Shown: positions 45,883 to 56,630, counted from the stretch's first letter. The stretch is 64,000 nt of DNA from Actinomycetota bacterium (GCA_030448085.1 JAUJNU010000001.1:62001-126000); one strand, 5' to 3'. Notes: a model not told the origin generated them from the sequence alone. Translations and numbers: made by a program.

Positions 45883-46806
45883 GCCTGAAGCTCGGTCTCC
45901 ATCTGCCCAGCGCCGGCCCCGGCGCGAGCGCAGAGGCGATCGTCGAGGTCGCCCGGGCCGCGGAGTCCCTCGAGTTCGATTCCGTGTGGATGTTCGACCA
46001 CCTGTTCACGCCGACGGACCTCGAGTCCGCGCACCCCTACAGCCGGGACGGCTCCTACTGATGTCGGCGTCACCGACCCTTTCTTCGACCCGCTCGGACT
46101 GTTCGGGTTCCTGGCCGGGGCAACGGAGCGGGTGACGTTGGGGACCCGGGTGCTGATCGGCGCCTACCGGCACCCGATAGTGCTCGGCAAGGTCCCTCGC
46201 GACGATAGAGAACATGGCCCCTGGCAGGATCCAGCTCGGGATCGGGGCCGGCTGGATGAAAGAGGAGTTCGAGGCGCTCGGCATGGATCGCAAGGGCCGG
46301 GGGCGAGGCTCGAGGAGTACGTGGCGGCACTGCGGGCGATCTGGTCCGGCGAGCCGGCGGCCTTCGACGGTCGCTTCTACTCCTGGTCCGAGGCAGGCTT
46401 CCTACCGTCCCCCACCGCCCCCATCCCGCTGATCGTTGGCGGCCACAGCGACGCGGCCCTCGCCCGGGCAGCGCGTATAGGTGACGGTTGGGCGATGGCG
46501 ACGGGCCGGGGGCAGGGGAGCGGCCTGGACGCCGTCGAAGCGCGGCTCACCCTCCTCTACGGGTTCCTCGAGAAAGAGGGCCGTTCGTCAGAGGGGGTTC
46601 GAGCTGTTGTTCCAGAACCCGCTGTGGTTCTCGGATGAGCCGAACCCGAAGATGCCTCTCACGGCCCCCCGGAGGCGGTGGCGGAAGGACTGAGGAAGCT
46701 GGAGGCGCTGGGAGCGAGCACGGTCGACCTGCTCGTGTTCGGCCCCTCGTCGCTCATCGTCGAAACAGCCCACCGCTTCGCGGAGGAAGTAAGGCCGCTT
46801 CTCTAG
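45879..46806 (+). pseudogene. LLM-class flavin/F420 oxidoreductase, frameshifted
   Basis: GTG 45879 overlaps the previous stop and gives LKLGLHLPSAGPGA and SVWMFDHLFTP, then a stop at 46059. Other frames contain PFFDPLGLFGFLAGATERVTLGT, GRIQLGIGAGWMKEEFEALG, IPLIVGGHSDAALARAARIGDGW and a C-terminal ALGASTVDLLVFG ending at TAG 46804-46806. Together they give one ~309-residue LLM enzyme. Breaks lie near 46055, 46200, 46290 and 46600. The 3' end overlaps the converging HAD gene by ~53 bp. Confidence 0.75.
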
Positions 46807-47591
46807 CGGTGCGCCTGCGCTCGAGCCACATGCCGAGCGCGATGCCGCTCGACAGGACGGTGACGCCACCGAGGCCCGCGGGGATTCCGATGAGGAACGC
46901 CTTCCTGCGTGTCCGCAGCTCGTGGATCGGCCAGCCCCTGGTGAGGGCGATCCGTCTCAGCTCGGGCTCCGGGTTGACGGCGTGGGGGAAGCCGACGGAC
47001 TCGAGGAGCGGAAGGTCGTTCATCGAGTCCGAGTAGGCGGCGCATTCACTGAGGCCGAGGCCGTGCTCGGCGGCGAGTTTGGCCACCGCGCCGGCCTTGG
47101 CCGGGCCGTGCATCACGGAGCCGACGAGGCGTCCCGTGTAGAAGCCGTCCTCGTCGACCTCGGAGATCGTGGCGACGGCACCTGTCATCCCGAGCTCGGA
47201 GGCCACGACCTCGGCCAGCTCTATGGGGGCCTGTAACGAGGAACGTGGCGTCCCCGCGCTCTCCGATGGGTGGTCACCACTTTCACGATGTCCTGGTAGA
47301 CGACCGGGATGATCCGCTCCTCCGCATCTCCCGCCCCCACTCGAGCAGCTCTTCCTGGCTGCGGCCGGTCACGAAGTTGAGCGTCGACTGCCGTGACATC
47401 TCGACGTTCTTGCCGACCTCACCACGCAGACGGAACATCCACTGGCCCCACCCGAACCGGAGCAGGTCGCACCCGGAACATGTCCCTCTCGTAGGCGCCG
47501 CCGCCAGCAGGAACAGGCTCGAGCCCGGGATCAGGGTCTTGTCGAGGTCGAAGAAGGCCGCCCTTGCGACGTCTTTCTCGAGCTCGATCAC
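46754..47591 (-). pseudogene. HAD-IB family phosphatase (SerB-like), frameshifted
   Basis: GTG 47591 gives ARAAFFDLDKTLIPGSSLFLLA, the DxDxT nucleophile motif. A membrane-bound-like region follows, then breaks near 47500 and 47250. The second half reads ASELGMTGAVATISEVDEDG, the lysine motif GPAKAGAVAKLA and YSDSMNDLPLLESVG (the acidic DxxxD motif). A C-terminal TM lies at ~46850-46905. This is the HAD-IB type that dephosphorylates phosphoserine or phospholipid headgroups. Confidence 0.75.
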
Positions 47592-47690
47592 GGGCACTCC
47601 CGCCGGATGGGGCGGTCGGTTTTCTCCATCCCCGTCCAGGATAGGAAAGAAACGCCCTGGACGGAAGCGGGCCTGCTGCCCCTGGGCAGG

Positions 47691-47696
47691 TAGGGT
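47691..47696 (+). promoter_or_regulatory. -10 element (TAGGGT) before the TIM-barrel gene
   Basis: It ends 7 nt before GTG 47704. Confidence 0.4.
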
Positions 47697-47703
47697 TGCT
47701 GCG

Positions 47704-48481
47704 GTGCTCATAGGTGCCATGAACTTCCCCGGGCGGTCGGTCTTGAAGGAGATCCACCGCATCCACGGGGGAGGGCTTCGATTTCCTCGACCTAACCCTC
47801 GAGCCGCCGGCCACCTGGACCCCTGACGGACGAGAGGTAGGGAGGCTGCTGGGGGACCTCGGCCTCGGCGCCGTCGGCCACACCGCCTGGCATCTCCCGA
47901 TCGCGCCCCTTCGAGGAGCTGCGGGCAACCTCGCGCGACCTCTACAGGCGTGCTCTGGACACGTTTGCCGACGCCGGGGTGGAGCTGGTGAACGTGCACC
48001 CGGACCAGAGGGTCCCTCTCCATCCGAAGAACCAGATGCTAAAGATGAACGCCGACGCGATCGGGGACCTCGCTGAGGACGCGGCCGCCCGGGGGATCCG
48101 CATCATGGTCGAGAACCTCGACAGGCATTTCTCGGGTGTCGACGATCTGCAGGCGATATTCGAAAGGGTGCCGAGGTCGGCTTCCACCTCGACATCGGCC
48201 ACGCGAACCTGCGCCTTGGGCTGGGGGAGCCGAACAGGACGGAGGCACTGCTCGCCGCCTTCGACGACCGGCTGGCCCACGTTCACGTCTCGGATAATCG
48301 AGGTGGGGCCGAGGACCTTCATCTGCCCTCTGGGGGCGGGGGCCATCAACCGGCAGCAAGCCATCCGCCTCCTGAAGAGGTCCGGGTGGGACGGGACCGT
48401 CACGCTCGAGGTCTTCTCCGCGAGAGGGAGTACCTGCTCGTGTCACGCCGGTTGTGGTTGCAATGGTGGAGCGAGAACTAG
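47704..48481 (+). pseudogene. Sugar-phosphate isomerase/epimerase-like TIM barrel, frameshifted
   Basis: GTG 47704 gives LIGAMNFPGRSVLKEI. After breaks near 47770, 47905, 48170 and 48420 the pieces form one xylose-isomerase-like barrel: FDFLDLTLEPP, VELVNVHPDQRVPL, GIRIMVENLDRHFS, GFHLDIGHANL, LAHVHVSDNRGG and GWDGTVTLEVFS. Histidine and glutamate ligands of the barrel are present. The substrate is unknown. It may share a transcript with the MBL gene 7 bp later. Confidence 0.7.
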
Positions 48482-48488
48482 GGCTTCG

Positions 48489-49185
48489 GTGAAGAACCTC
48501 GAGCCGATCGCTCCCGGCGTGTGGCTGCTGCGGGGTGGGACCCCCAAGACCATGAACGTCTTCCTGATCGAGGACGAGGGGGGCGTGACCGTCTTCGACG
48601 CAGGCGTGAGGTCGATGGCAGGTGTCATAACCGAGGCCGCCCATCGCTTCGGGGGGATCAAGCAGGTGGTTCTTGGGCACGCCCACCCCGACCACCGTGG
48701 CGCCGCACCTTTCCTCGAAGCTCCCGTGCTGTGCCACCCCGACGAGAAGAGGCACGTGGAATCGGCGAGCGGGCAGGACTACTTCGATCTGGCCAAGCTG
48801 AGGTTCCCGGTGGCACCGGTGATGGCCAGGTTGCTCCGGGTGTGGGATGGCGGGCTCCACCCGGGTGACGGGCGAGGTGAGGGAGGGGACGTGGTCGCGG
48901 GTTTCGAAGTGATCCATCTGCCGGGACATGCCCCCGGGCTGATCGCCTTGTGGAGAGCCGAGGACGGCCTCGCTCGTGAGCGACCTCTTCTACACACTCG
49001 ATCCGCAGACCGGCCTGAGGAAGCCGCCGCAGGCCCCGCACCCGGCGTTCAACTGGAACGAGGAGCCGATGAGAGCCTCGTTCGTGAAGATGGCCGCCCT
49101 GGCGCCATCGGCGGCGTGGCCGGGCCACTCCGAGCCGGTTCGAGGCGACGTCGCGGGGGTCCTTCGAGGGCTGGCGGTCAGTTAG
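48489..49185 (+). pseudogene. MBL-fold metallo-hydrolase, one frameshift
   Basis: GTG 48489 gives MNVFLIEDEGGVTVFDAG and the zinc motif LGHAHPDHRG (HxHxDH). LPGHAPGLIAL carries a later histidine. Near 48970 the frame changes, and the rest (FYTLDPQTGLRKPP, AAWPGHSEPVRG with the last histidine) ends at TAG 49185. It is a hydrolase of the lactonase/glyoxalase-II type; the substrate is unknown. Confidence 0.8.
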
Positions 49186-49265
49186 CCGAACCCCCTAGAC
49201 GGGCACCCCGGCAGGAGTCATCGTAAAGGCACCCGTGGCCGCGCTCATCTAGGAAGGACCTTCTG

Positions 49266-51132
49266 GTGGGGAGATCTATCCGCTCGTCGCTCGCGCTGTC
49301 GCTCACCCTCGTCGGCTCGGCGCTTATCTTCCCTAACGCCCCGACGGTTGCGGCGCGGCTCCCCTCAAGTGCACGAGCACGGTCGTTGACGGGAAGCGTT
49401 CAGGGTCTGTAGCGGCCAAGTGCTCTCGAAGGACGGCGCGGTGCTGCTGGACACAGACGTGACGCTTCCCGCCTGGGGGAGGGGCCCCTTCCCGATCATC
49501 GTGATGCTGCACGGGCTCGGTGGCTGTAAGGCCTCCTACGAGGCCGGGACCGGCTTAGAGAACTGCAAGGGGGTCGCGGAGCCCGACATGCCCGTGCAAG
49601 GGAGCGGGGGGCAGATACTCACTACAACAACCTCTGGTTCGCCTCGAAAGGCTATGCGGTCATCAACTACACGGGCTCCGCGGTTTCTGGGGGAGCACCT
49701 GTAAGGACCCCTGCCGTTCTCTCGACAGACGACAGGCCCGAGCTTTACGAGTCAAGCCCGGCGTGCCGGCCCCAGTTGGTGAGCAAGGACCACGAGGTGA
49801 AGGACACCCAGCACCTCGTGGGACGCTTGGTCGATCAGAGCCTCATCAGCGCGACGGGCGTGTCCTTCCGCGGCGCAAGGTGGGGGTAACAGGTGTTTCC
49901 TACGGCGGTGGGCACACCTGGCTGCTGACTCGCAGGAATGTGTGGCACTCGCCCAAAGGGAAGCGCATCGAGGTCGCCGCAGCGGCTCCCGTCATCGGAT
50001 GGACGGACCTGCACGAGGCCCTCCTGCCGAACGGGGTCGTGCACCCGGGGGACAGGGCTCCGGAAAGCGTGGAAGAGCGGCTCTCGGAGCCGATGGGGGT
50101 GCTGAAATCGTCGTACGTCACACGCCTTCTACCTCCTCACTTGGCAGGCGGCGAGATATCAGCTGCCCGGTTACGTCGAAAGCTGGTACGACACGGTCAG
50201 GCAACCCCTGCCTCGCAGCCTGAGGTGATCGACCATCTGCGGCAGAGCGTCCTGAGGAAGCGATCCGCGTATTACGTGAGGGGCACCTCCCACGTCACCC
50301 CACGCTGGCCATCCAGGGTTTCACGGACGAGCTGTTCCCGGTCGTGCAGTCGCTCCAGATGTTCAACCGATTGAAGGCCGCGGACCGCTCCCACCTGATC
50401 AAGATGTACGCGGGGGACTGGGGGCATCCACAGGCGCAGAACAAGGAGTCCGAGACGAAGTACGTGAACGATGCGATCACGAGGTGGATGAACCACTACC
50501 TCAAGGGATCCGGCACGCGGCCTCGGCGGATGTAGAGGCCCGGACCACTGTTTGCGACGAGGGGCTGGGCGATCTGTATCGCGCAACCTGGTGGAGGGGC
50601 CTCATCGGATCACGGATCACCACCCCGCTGCCGGCCCTCGACGGCGCCCTCGACACCGCGGTGGACGATCCTCATCGTGCCGAGATAGATCCCGTGAACG
50701 AGTCGGTGGAAGACACCTCTTCGTGCAGGGTGACCGACCCAGCCGTGGCGAGCGGAAACCTAGCGGCAACCAGCGAGGCTTTCTCAGGGCGACGCTCATG
50801 GGTATCCCGAAGGTGTCTCTGACCGCCGTCCCATCCACGTCGAACATGTACGTCGCGGCCCGGTTGTGGGACGTCGCTCCCGGGGGAGCGGGCCAGACCC
50901 TCGTCGACCGCGGGTCGTCCCCTTGGGGGCCGCGGAGGTGCAGTCGGTCTCCTTCCGTCTCAACGGGAATGCGTACGAGTTGCCTGTGGGGAGCTCCTCA
51001 AGCTGGAGCTGACAGCGAACGAATCCCCTTCGCAATGCGGCCCCCGCCGGGCCCGGGACGGTCGAGATCTCCGGCGTGCAACTGACCGCGGGGCTGGCCG
51101 ACCAGACGAAGAAGGTCTCCTCAGGCCCGTAG
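49266..51132 (+). pseudogene. Secreted S15/CocE-type X-Pro dipeptidyl-peptidase-like hydrolase, many frameshifts
   Basis: GTG 49266 (after AGGAAGGA) gives a signal peptide (LALSLTLVGSALIFPNA). Pieces give DGAVLLDTDVTLPAWG, PFPIIVMLHGLGG, GYAVINYTGRGFG in another frame, and the nucleophile elbow KVGVTGVSYGG. WTDLHEALLPNG and a lid region follow, then TLAIQGFTDELFP and KMYAGDWGHPQ (acid and His). A C-terminal beta-sandwich (NMYVAARLWDVAPGG, VSFRLNGNAYELPVG) ends at TAG 51130-51132. About eight breaks are needed. It would be an exported esterase or peptidase. Confidence 0.7.
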
Positions 51133-51135
51133 GCT
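51130..51135 (+). promoter_or_regulatory. -10 element (TAGGCT) overlapping the S15 stop
   Basis: It ends 7 nt before ATG 51143. Confidence 0.35.
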
Positions 51136-51142
51136 TGGACCT

Positions 51143-51560
51143 ATGGCAGCCACGGGTCTCATCGCCGCGCTCGTAGCGGTCCTCAGCTGGGGTTCGTCGA
51201 GGGCCTGGGGCGCTTCTACTCGTCCCGGGAGACCTGGTGGAAGTTCCGTAGGAGCAGGGGCGCGAAAGCCGCTCCGCAGGACACGAGAGCGATTCGAGGA
51301 GGCCGCGGAGAACCGGGGGCCGCGCAAGCTCGCGCTCGTCCTCGTCGTCGTGCTCGAGCCTGGGTGGCCGCCGCCAGCCTGCTGGACAAGCGGTGGTACG
51401 AGGTGGTGGCAGACGTAGCCCCTCGGTGATAGTCATCCTGGGGCTCCTTCGGGTGCCACCGGCTCTGAAGGGTGTAGCGGCCCGTATGAAGGAGTACGAG
51501 AGGCAGGCGGGGGACGACCCCGATGCCGACTGGAACGAGGGAGACGGGGACCCGAGGTGA
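51143..51560 (+). pseudogene. Small membrane protein, frameshifted
   Basis: ATG 51143 encodes ATGLIAALVAVL, a membrane-like start. In other frames the pieces GRFYSSRETWWKFRR, SLLDKRWYEVVADV and [21 protein letters not shown] follow, with the stop at TGA 51558-51560. It looks like one ~138-residue protein with one or two TMs. The family is not recognised. It precedes thiE by 8 bp. Confidence 0.4.
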
Positions 51561-51568
51561 TGGCCCTA

Positions 51569-52212
51569 TGAGCGGCGGCATGGCCGACAAGCGCCTCACC
51601 TGGTGTCCGGTGCGACGGTCGGGGCCGAGTACTGGTGGACCTCGTCCCCGAGCTCGCCGCGGCCGGCGTGGACCCCATCCAGCTGCGCGAGAAGGAGATG
51701 GAGGCCCTCGACCTGATGAGGGTGGCGGAGCCGCTGGCGGCCGCGTGCCGGGAGAGACGGGGGTCCCCTTCATCCTCAACGACCGGCCCGATGTCGCTCT
51801 GGCTCTGGCTGCGGACGGGGTTCACCTCGGGCAGAGGGACGTTCCGGTGGCCCTGGCCCGAAGGATCCTCGGGACCGCCATCGTCGGGGTCTCGACCACA
51901 CCCGCGCCGAGATCGATCGGGTCCTGGGCTCTGATGAGCTAGTCGGTGCTTCGCCGTCGGCCCGGTGCGCGACGCCGACCAAGCCCGGCCGCCCGGCGGT
52001 CGGGCTGGAGCTCGTCGGGTACGCAGCAGAGACCGACGACGGGAAGATCCCTGGTTCGCCATCGGAGGTCTCGACCGGACGAACCTGGGGCCCGCTCTCG
52101 AGGCAGGCGCCCGCCGCATCGTCGTCGTCCGGGCCATAACCGAGGCGGCGGACCCACCGAACGCGGCTGCGGAGCTGCGGAGCATGCTCGACCAGCACCC
52201 CTTCCCGGGTAA
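51569..52212 (+). pseudogene. thiE: Thiamine-phosphate synthase, frameshifted
   Basis: ATG 51569 starts the pieces. [20 protein letters not shown] contains the pyrophosphate-binding [32 protein letters not shown] and [12 protein letters not shown] give the family core. [28 protein letters not shown] and [12 protein letters not shown] complete the barrel. Breaks lie near 51620, 51760, 51900 and 51950-52045. It couples HMP-pyrophosphate with thiazole phosphate to form thiamine phosphate. As written the final frame has no stop before the cax start; TAA 52210-52212 is one base out of frame and is taken as the likely end. Confidence 0.75.
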
Positions 52213-52225
52213 TAGTCTCCTTCCC

Positions 52226-53281
52226 ATGCCGAAGCCGAAGCTCGAATGGTTGCTTGTATTCGTACCGATCGTGATCGTCCTGGAGCTCACCCACGCTGAG
52301 CCCACCCTGATCTTGCCCTCTCGGCGGTAGCCATCCTTCCGCTGGCCGGACAGATCGGTCACGCGACGGAGGACCTCGCCATCCGTTCCGGCCCCCAGGT
52401 TGGCGGGTTGCTGAATGCGACGTTGGAAACGTCACCGAGATGATCCTCGCCTTCTTCCTGATCCTGAAGGGGGAGCTCGAGGTCGTTAAGGCATCCATCA
52501 CCGGCTCCATCATCGGAAACGTCCTCTTGGTGCTCGGCCTTGCGTTCCTCGTCGGTGGGTGGACCCGCTCCGAGCAGAGCTTCAACAGGACCTCGGCCTG
52601 CACTCGTCCTCGCTGGTGATCGCCGTCGTCGGTCTTCTGATGCCGGCCTTGTTCAGCTTCAGCCCCGAGGCCACCGGATTCCGGACCGAGGCGGTCTCCG
52701 TCGGGGTGTCTGCCGTTCTCCTCGGGACCTACGCCTTGAGCCTCGTGTTCACGTTCAAGACCCACAAGTCGCTGTTCGGTGCCTCGCACGCCGAGACGGA
52801 GAAGCCGAAGTGGTCGACGGGACGGGCCGTCGGACAGTTGGTGGGCGCCACGGTCCTCGTCGCCCTCATGAGTGAGTTCCTCGTCGGCGCGTTGGAGCCG
52901 ACCGTCGAGAAACTCGGCCTCTCGAGGTTGTTCGTCGGACTGATCGTCGTCCCGATCGTCGGGAACGCGGCCGAACATTCCTCGGCGATCTTCCTTGCCG
53001 CACGCAACAAGATGGACGTGGCGATCGAGATCGCGATCGGGTCCTCGACGCAGATAGCGCTGTTCGTGGCCCTGATGCTCGTCTTCGTCTCGCTCGCGGT
53101 TGGAAAGCCGATGGACCTGATCTTCAGCTCGTTCGAGATCGCCGCGGTGGCGGTCTCCTCCGCGATCCTCGGGTTCATCGCTCTCGACGGCCGCTCGAAC
53201 TGGATCGAGGGGGCGCAGCTGCTGGCGGCCTACGTGATCATGGCCATCTCCTTCTTCTTCCCTGTAGAGCCGCACCACTAG
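52226..53281 (+). pseudogene. Ca2+/H+ antiporter, Cax family, frameshifted
   Basis: ATG 52226 gives [19 protein letters not shown]. Breaks near 52313, 52425 and 52595 separate TMs; the pieces include [28 protein letters not shown] (the GNxxE ion site), and from ~52600 a clean run of TMs with SEFLVGALEPTVEKLGLS and VGNAAEHSSAI, the second GNxxE. The two GNxxE motifs carry the acidic residues for ion exchange. The protein exports Ca2+ in exchange for protons. Confidence 0.85.
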
Positions 53282-53311
53282 ACAAAAGAAACTCAAGAGG
53301 AGGCTGCACCG

Positions 53312-54160
53312 ATGCCCCGAGCTATCGACTTCCACACCCATGCCTCGACGACCGAGTGGCTGAAAAGGCTCGATCGGGCCGATGCTCGAGGTCACCGCCA
53401 AGTACTTCAGGAGGAGGTGCGGGTGCGGACCGTCGAGGACATGGCGCCGAGTACAAGGAGTGGGACCTCTTGGGGGTGCTGCTCGGCTGGGACGCCGAGA
53501 CCGCCACGGGCCTCCCGCCGCTCACGAACGACATGGTGCACGAGATCTGCACCGCCTTCCCCGAGCAGTTCGTTGGCTTCGCAGGCGTCGACCCCCACAA
53601 GCCCGGCGCGGTGGAGGAGCTGGACCGGGCGGTGACCGAGCTGGGGATGAAGGGTCTCAAGCTCCATCCTCAGGTGCAGGCGTTCTGCGAACGACCCGAA
53701 GTTCACGCCGCTGTGGGAGAAGTGCGAGGAGCACTCGCTACCGATCGTCGTCCACGTGGGCCAAACGGGGCTGGGCGCCGGGGTGCCGGGCGGCTCCGGC
53801 GCATCGCGTTCGACTACGGCCGGCCCATGCTCATGGACATGGTCGCGGCCAGGCACCCTGGGGCTGACCGTCGTCATGGCCCATTTCGGGTACCCGTGGC
53901 ACCTCGAGGTCCTCGCCAGCGCGATGCACAAGACGAACGTCTGGGTGGACCTTTCCGGGTGGCGACCGAAGTACATACCGGAAGAGGTGAAGCGGGATTG
54001 CCGCGGCCGCCTGAACGACAGGTTCGTGTGGGGGAGCGACTATCCGATGCTCGATCCGGGCCGCATCCTGGACGAGATCGGCGACCTCGGGCTCGATCCC
54101 GAGAAGGAGCAGAACGTCCTCAAGAACAACGCCGCGAGGCTGCTGGGGATCTCGGTCTAG
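53312..54160 (+). pseudogene. Amidohydrolase-2 (ACMSD-like) metal-dependent hydrolase, frameshifted
   Basis: ATG 53312 gives RAIDFHTHAS (HxH). The middle frame gives GLPPLTNDMVHEICTAFPEQF, GFAGVDPHKPGAVEEL and GMKGLKLHPQ. The final frame gives PIVVHVGQTGLGAG, VVMAHFGYPW, and FVWGSDYPMLDPGR with the terminal Asp. It is a TIM-barrel hydrolase or decarboxylase of the 2-amino-3-carboxymuconate type. Breaks lie near 53385, 53445, 53690 and 53755. The substrate is unknown. Confidence 0.8.
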
Positions 54161-54172
54161 AGGCCCAGTAGT

Positions 54173-55621
54173 TCAAGGGCAGGCGGGGCCGGCGCACCTG
54201 CGATCTGCCTCCAGTTGCACGTGCAGCGCCTCCAGCTCCTCCGCCGGAGGGTCGTTGCCCGTGTCGTCGTCACCGAGCAGGTTGAGGAGCTGGAAGGGGT
54301 CCTCCTTCAGGTCGTAGTACTCGCGGAAGACGATCTCGCCGCCCTCCCCGTAGTACTCGACGTACTGCATCTTGTTGTCCCGCAGCGAGGCCCACGGCGG
54401 GAGATCCGTGGTGAACGCCTCGACATTGACGAAGCTCTCGGTCAGCATCCGGTCTCGCGTCCAGGACTGGTCCACGAGCGAGCGGCCGTCGAGCGCGGGA
54501 GTGGTGCCCGCGATTCCCGCCGCCTCGAGGATCGTGGTCGGAAGATCGATGTTGGCCGTCAGCCTTCGGTCGGTCCGTCCCCCCTCGACGAGAGCCGGCC
54601 ACGACATGTAGAGGGGCACCTTGATCGAGGGCGTGTAGGGAACGAACTTCGAGACCTTGTTGTGATCGCCCCAGAGGTAGCCGTTGTCCGACATGTAGAA
54701 GACGAGGGTGTTCTCCTCCTCGCCCAGCCGGCGCAGCTTCGCCCGCAGGCGCTGGTTCATGTCATCTACCGAGACCAGGGTGCGGAGCTGATTCTTCCTC
54801 AGCCTGCGGCCCTTCTTCGGCTTAGCGTCCTGGATGTACTGGGGTTTGTCGGAGAAGCCGCCCGGGTCGACGTTGGGGTTCCCCTCGTAGAGGGAGGGCC
54901 TGCCGGTCCACGGCGTCACCGGCGCGTCCTGATACTTCGGCTCGGCGGTGAAGCCGGAGTGCGGGGCGGAAGGGGTGACGTAAGCGAACCAAGGTTGGTC
55001 GTCCCGGCGCTCCGTGTTCTTCATGAACTCGAGCGTCCGGTCTCCGATGTAGGTCGTGCTGTACTCGGCGATCCTTCGCACCTTGCCGTTCACGTTCCAG
55101 TTCCGGTTGTAGTAGGCGCCCGGCACGTTGAAGATCGCCCACTCGTCGAAGTGCCTGGGTTTGTCCTCGATGGGCATCGAATTGAAGTACTTGCCGAAGA
55201 TGCCCGTGCGGTAGCCGGCGTTCCTGAGCGCTCTCGTGATCGTGAGCGTGGAGTCGAGCTTCGGCGCGTCGGCGTTGTTGAGGACTCCATGGTTGTGCGC
55301 GTAGCGACCCGTGAGGATGCTGGCGCGCGAGGGGCAGCAGGTGGGCGTGGTGGCGAAGGCGTGGGGGAACTTGACGCCCTCCTGCCCGAACCACCTCTTG
55401 GTCCTCGGCATCGCCGACATCGTCTTCAAGGGCTGGTCGTCGGACAGGATTAAGAGCACGTTGGGCCGCTTGCCGAACGCCTCTGCCGCAGCCGGGTCAC
55501 CCGTCTCCCCGCCGGGGGGCTCGGCTTCGGAGGTGTTGCCCATGGGGTCCCAGATGAAGACGCCCACGGCGATCGCCACGATGAGGGCTATCGAGATGAT
55601 GGTTTTGCCGATGAGACTCAT
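54173..55621 (-). CDS. Membrane-anchored sulfatase
   Basis: The 482-residue protein starts at ATG 55621. The N-terminal segment (IISIALIVAIAVGVFIW) is a signal anchor. The catalytic domain opens RPNVLLILSDDQ (metal ligands). The formylglycine motif is C95-C96-P-S-R (C-x-P-S-R), followed by ASILTGRYAHNHG. The later FYMSDNGYLWGDHNK region carries the other metal ligands. It hydrolyses sulfate esters outside the cell. The formylglycine-generating enzyme is not in this window. The frame is intact. Confidence 0.9.
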   Translation of the reverse strand: MSLIGKTIISIALIVAIAVGVFIWDPMGNTSEAEPPGGETGDPAAAEAFGKRPNVLLILSDDQPLKTMSAMPRTKRWFGQEGVKFPHAFATTPTCCPSRASILTGRYAHNHGVLNNADAPKLDSTLTITRALRNAGYRTGIFGKYFNSMPIEDKPRHFDEWAIFNVPGAYYNRNWNVNGKVRRIAEYSTTYIGDRTLEFMKNTERRDDQPWFAYVTPSAPHSGFTAEPKYQDAPVTPWTGRPSLYEGNPNVDPGGFSDKPQYIQDAKPKKGRRLRKNQLRTLVSVDDMNQRLRAKLRRLGEEENTLVFYMSDNGYLWGDHNKVSKFVPYTPSIKVPLYMSWPALVEGGRTDRRLTANIDLPTTILEAAGIAGTTPALDGRSLVDQSWTRDRMLTESFVNVEAFTTDLPPWASLRDNKMQYVEYYGEGGEIVFREYYDLKEDPFQLLNLLGDDDTGNDPPAEELEALHVQLEADRRCAGPACP

Positions 55622-55701
55622 GCCGGGGACCGTTCCTCGCTCGGGGACGTGTCCACCCTAAACGTCAGGCCAGGCAGGAACAGGCATCGGCCCTCCAGCG
55701 T

Positions 55702-55707
55702 TAGCAT
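55702..55707 (+). promoter_or_regulatory. -10 element (TAGCAT) before the DUF59 gene
   Basis: It ends 6 nt before ATG 55714. Confidence 0.45.
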
Positions 55708-55713
55708 CGATGT

Positions 55714-56031
55714 ATGCCTACTCAGCAAGAGATCAAGGACGAAGTCATCACCGCTCTCGGCACCGTCAACGACCCGGAGCTGGGGATCGACATCTGGAAC
55801 CTGGGCCTCGTCTACGAGGTGGACGTCAACGAGTCCAACGACGTCAAGGTCGACTTCACGCTCACGACGATGGGATGCCCGATCGGCCCCATGATCGACG
55901 AGGAGATCAAGGCCGCCACCGCCTATATCGAGGGCATCGGCGAGGTTTCGACCGAGCTCGTGATGTACCCGCCGTGGACGCCGGAGAAGATGAGCCCCCT
56001 GGCTCGCTCCGCCCTCGGCTTCGTCGGCTAG
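55714..56031 (+). CDS. DUF59/MIP18-type (SufT-like) Fe-S maturation protein
   Basis: The 105-residue protein has NDPELGIDIWNLGLVYEV and TTMGCPIGPMIDEEI; the single conserved cysteine lies in MGCP. This family helps Fe-S cluster assembly or acts as a metal carrier. It stands alone, separate from any suf operon in the window. The frame is intact. Confidence 0.88.
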   Translation: MPTQQEIKDEVITALGTVNDPELGIDIWNLGLVYEVDVNESNDVKVDFTLTTMGCPIGPMIDEEIKAATAYIEGIGEVSTELVMYPPWTPEKMSPLARSALGFVG

Positions 56032-56070
56032 CCGGCTTCACGGGGTGTCGGTATCTCCACCCAGACCCTT

Positions 56071-56484
56071 CTACTCTCCGTAGAGGACGTAGACGCTCTG
56101 GGTTCTTGAGTGATCGTGATGAGGTAACCAAGCCCGAAATCTGTACGGAGTGTCTTGGTCGGCATGCTTTCGATAAGTCTGCCAAACGTACCTGTATCGT
56201 CCCTCGACCAATCGAACTCGGGCGACCGTTTTCCACGGTTGACGCCCCAGCCGCCGCTGAATCTTTATCTGTCCTTCGTGAGCGGGGCGGGCTCGACCCC
56301 TCACCGTGATCCGTTGTCCGTATATGTACGACGGAGCTTCGCCTCGTTTCGCGCACTCGGAGCCGGCGTAGTACGGGATGCAGATGGAGAGCCGCACGTC
56401 TCGATGCGCGACGCCCGGGGATGGAAGCATCGCGGGCGCGGCGGCTAAGAACCCGAGCAGGACGTTTCGAACTTTCTTGGTCAT
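56071..56484 (-). CDS. Secreted protein of unknown function, basic, cysteine-containing
   Basis: ATG 56484 is preferred over GTG 56514. A signal peptide (KKVRNVLLGFLAAAPAML) is followed by a ~115-residue basic domain with CIPYYAGSEC, QRITVRGRARPAHEG and YRFRAWLPHHDHSR. The beta-rich pattern resembles small Ig-like carbohydrate-binding domains. It is not recognised. Local GC is lower than in its neighbours, which may indicate acquisition. Confidence 0.6.
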   Translation of the reverse strand: MTKKVRNVLLGFLAAAPAMLPSPGVAHRDVRLSICIPYYAGSECAKRGEAPSYIYGQRITVRGRARPAHEGQIKIQRRLGRQPWKTVARVRLVEGRYRYVWQTYRKHADQDTPYRFRAWLPHHDHSRTQSVYVLYGE

Positions 56485-56610
56485 CGTGACCCTTCTGCCC
56501 TGGCGCTGCCGCATATATTCATCCTCCCCTTTTTCAACGGAATGACCAGTTCATCGCTGGGAAGACGCAGAAGCTCCCACTACAGTTGCACCCTGCTTCC
56601 TTGAATCTTT

Positions 56611-56630
56611 TCTTGACGGATGTGGCGCGC
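56611..56630 (+). repeat. 20-bp direct repeat, copy 1 (-35-like)
   Basis: TCTTGACGGATGTGGCGCGC is identical to 57213-57232. It holds TTGACG but has no good -10 18 nt downstream. It lies in the gene-free stretch 56485-56677, where I see nothing else. Confidence 0.8.

Noticed and set aside
54215..55453. 412-codon plus-strand frame opposite the sulfatase
   Set aside because: The sulfatase has the full set of active-site motifs; the opposite frame has none and only low-complexity Val/Leu/Glu/Arg content.
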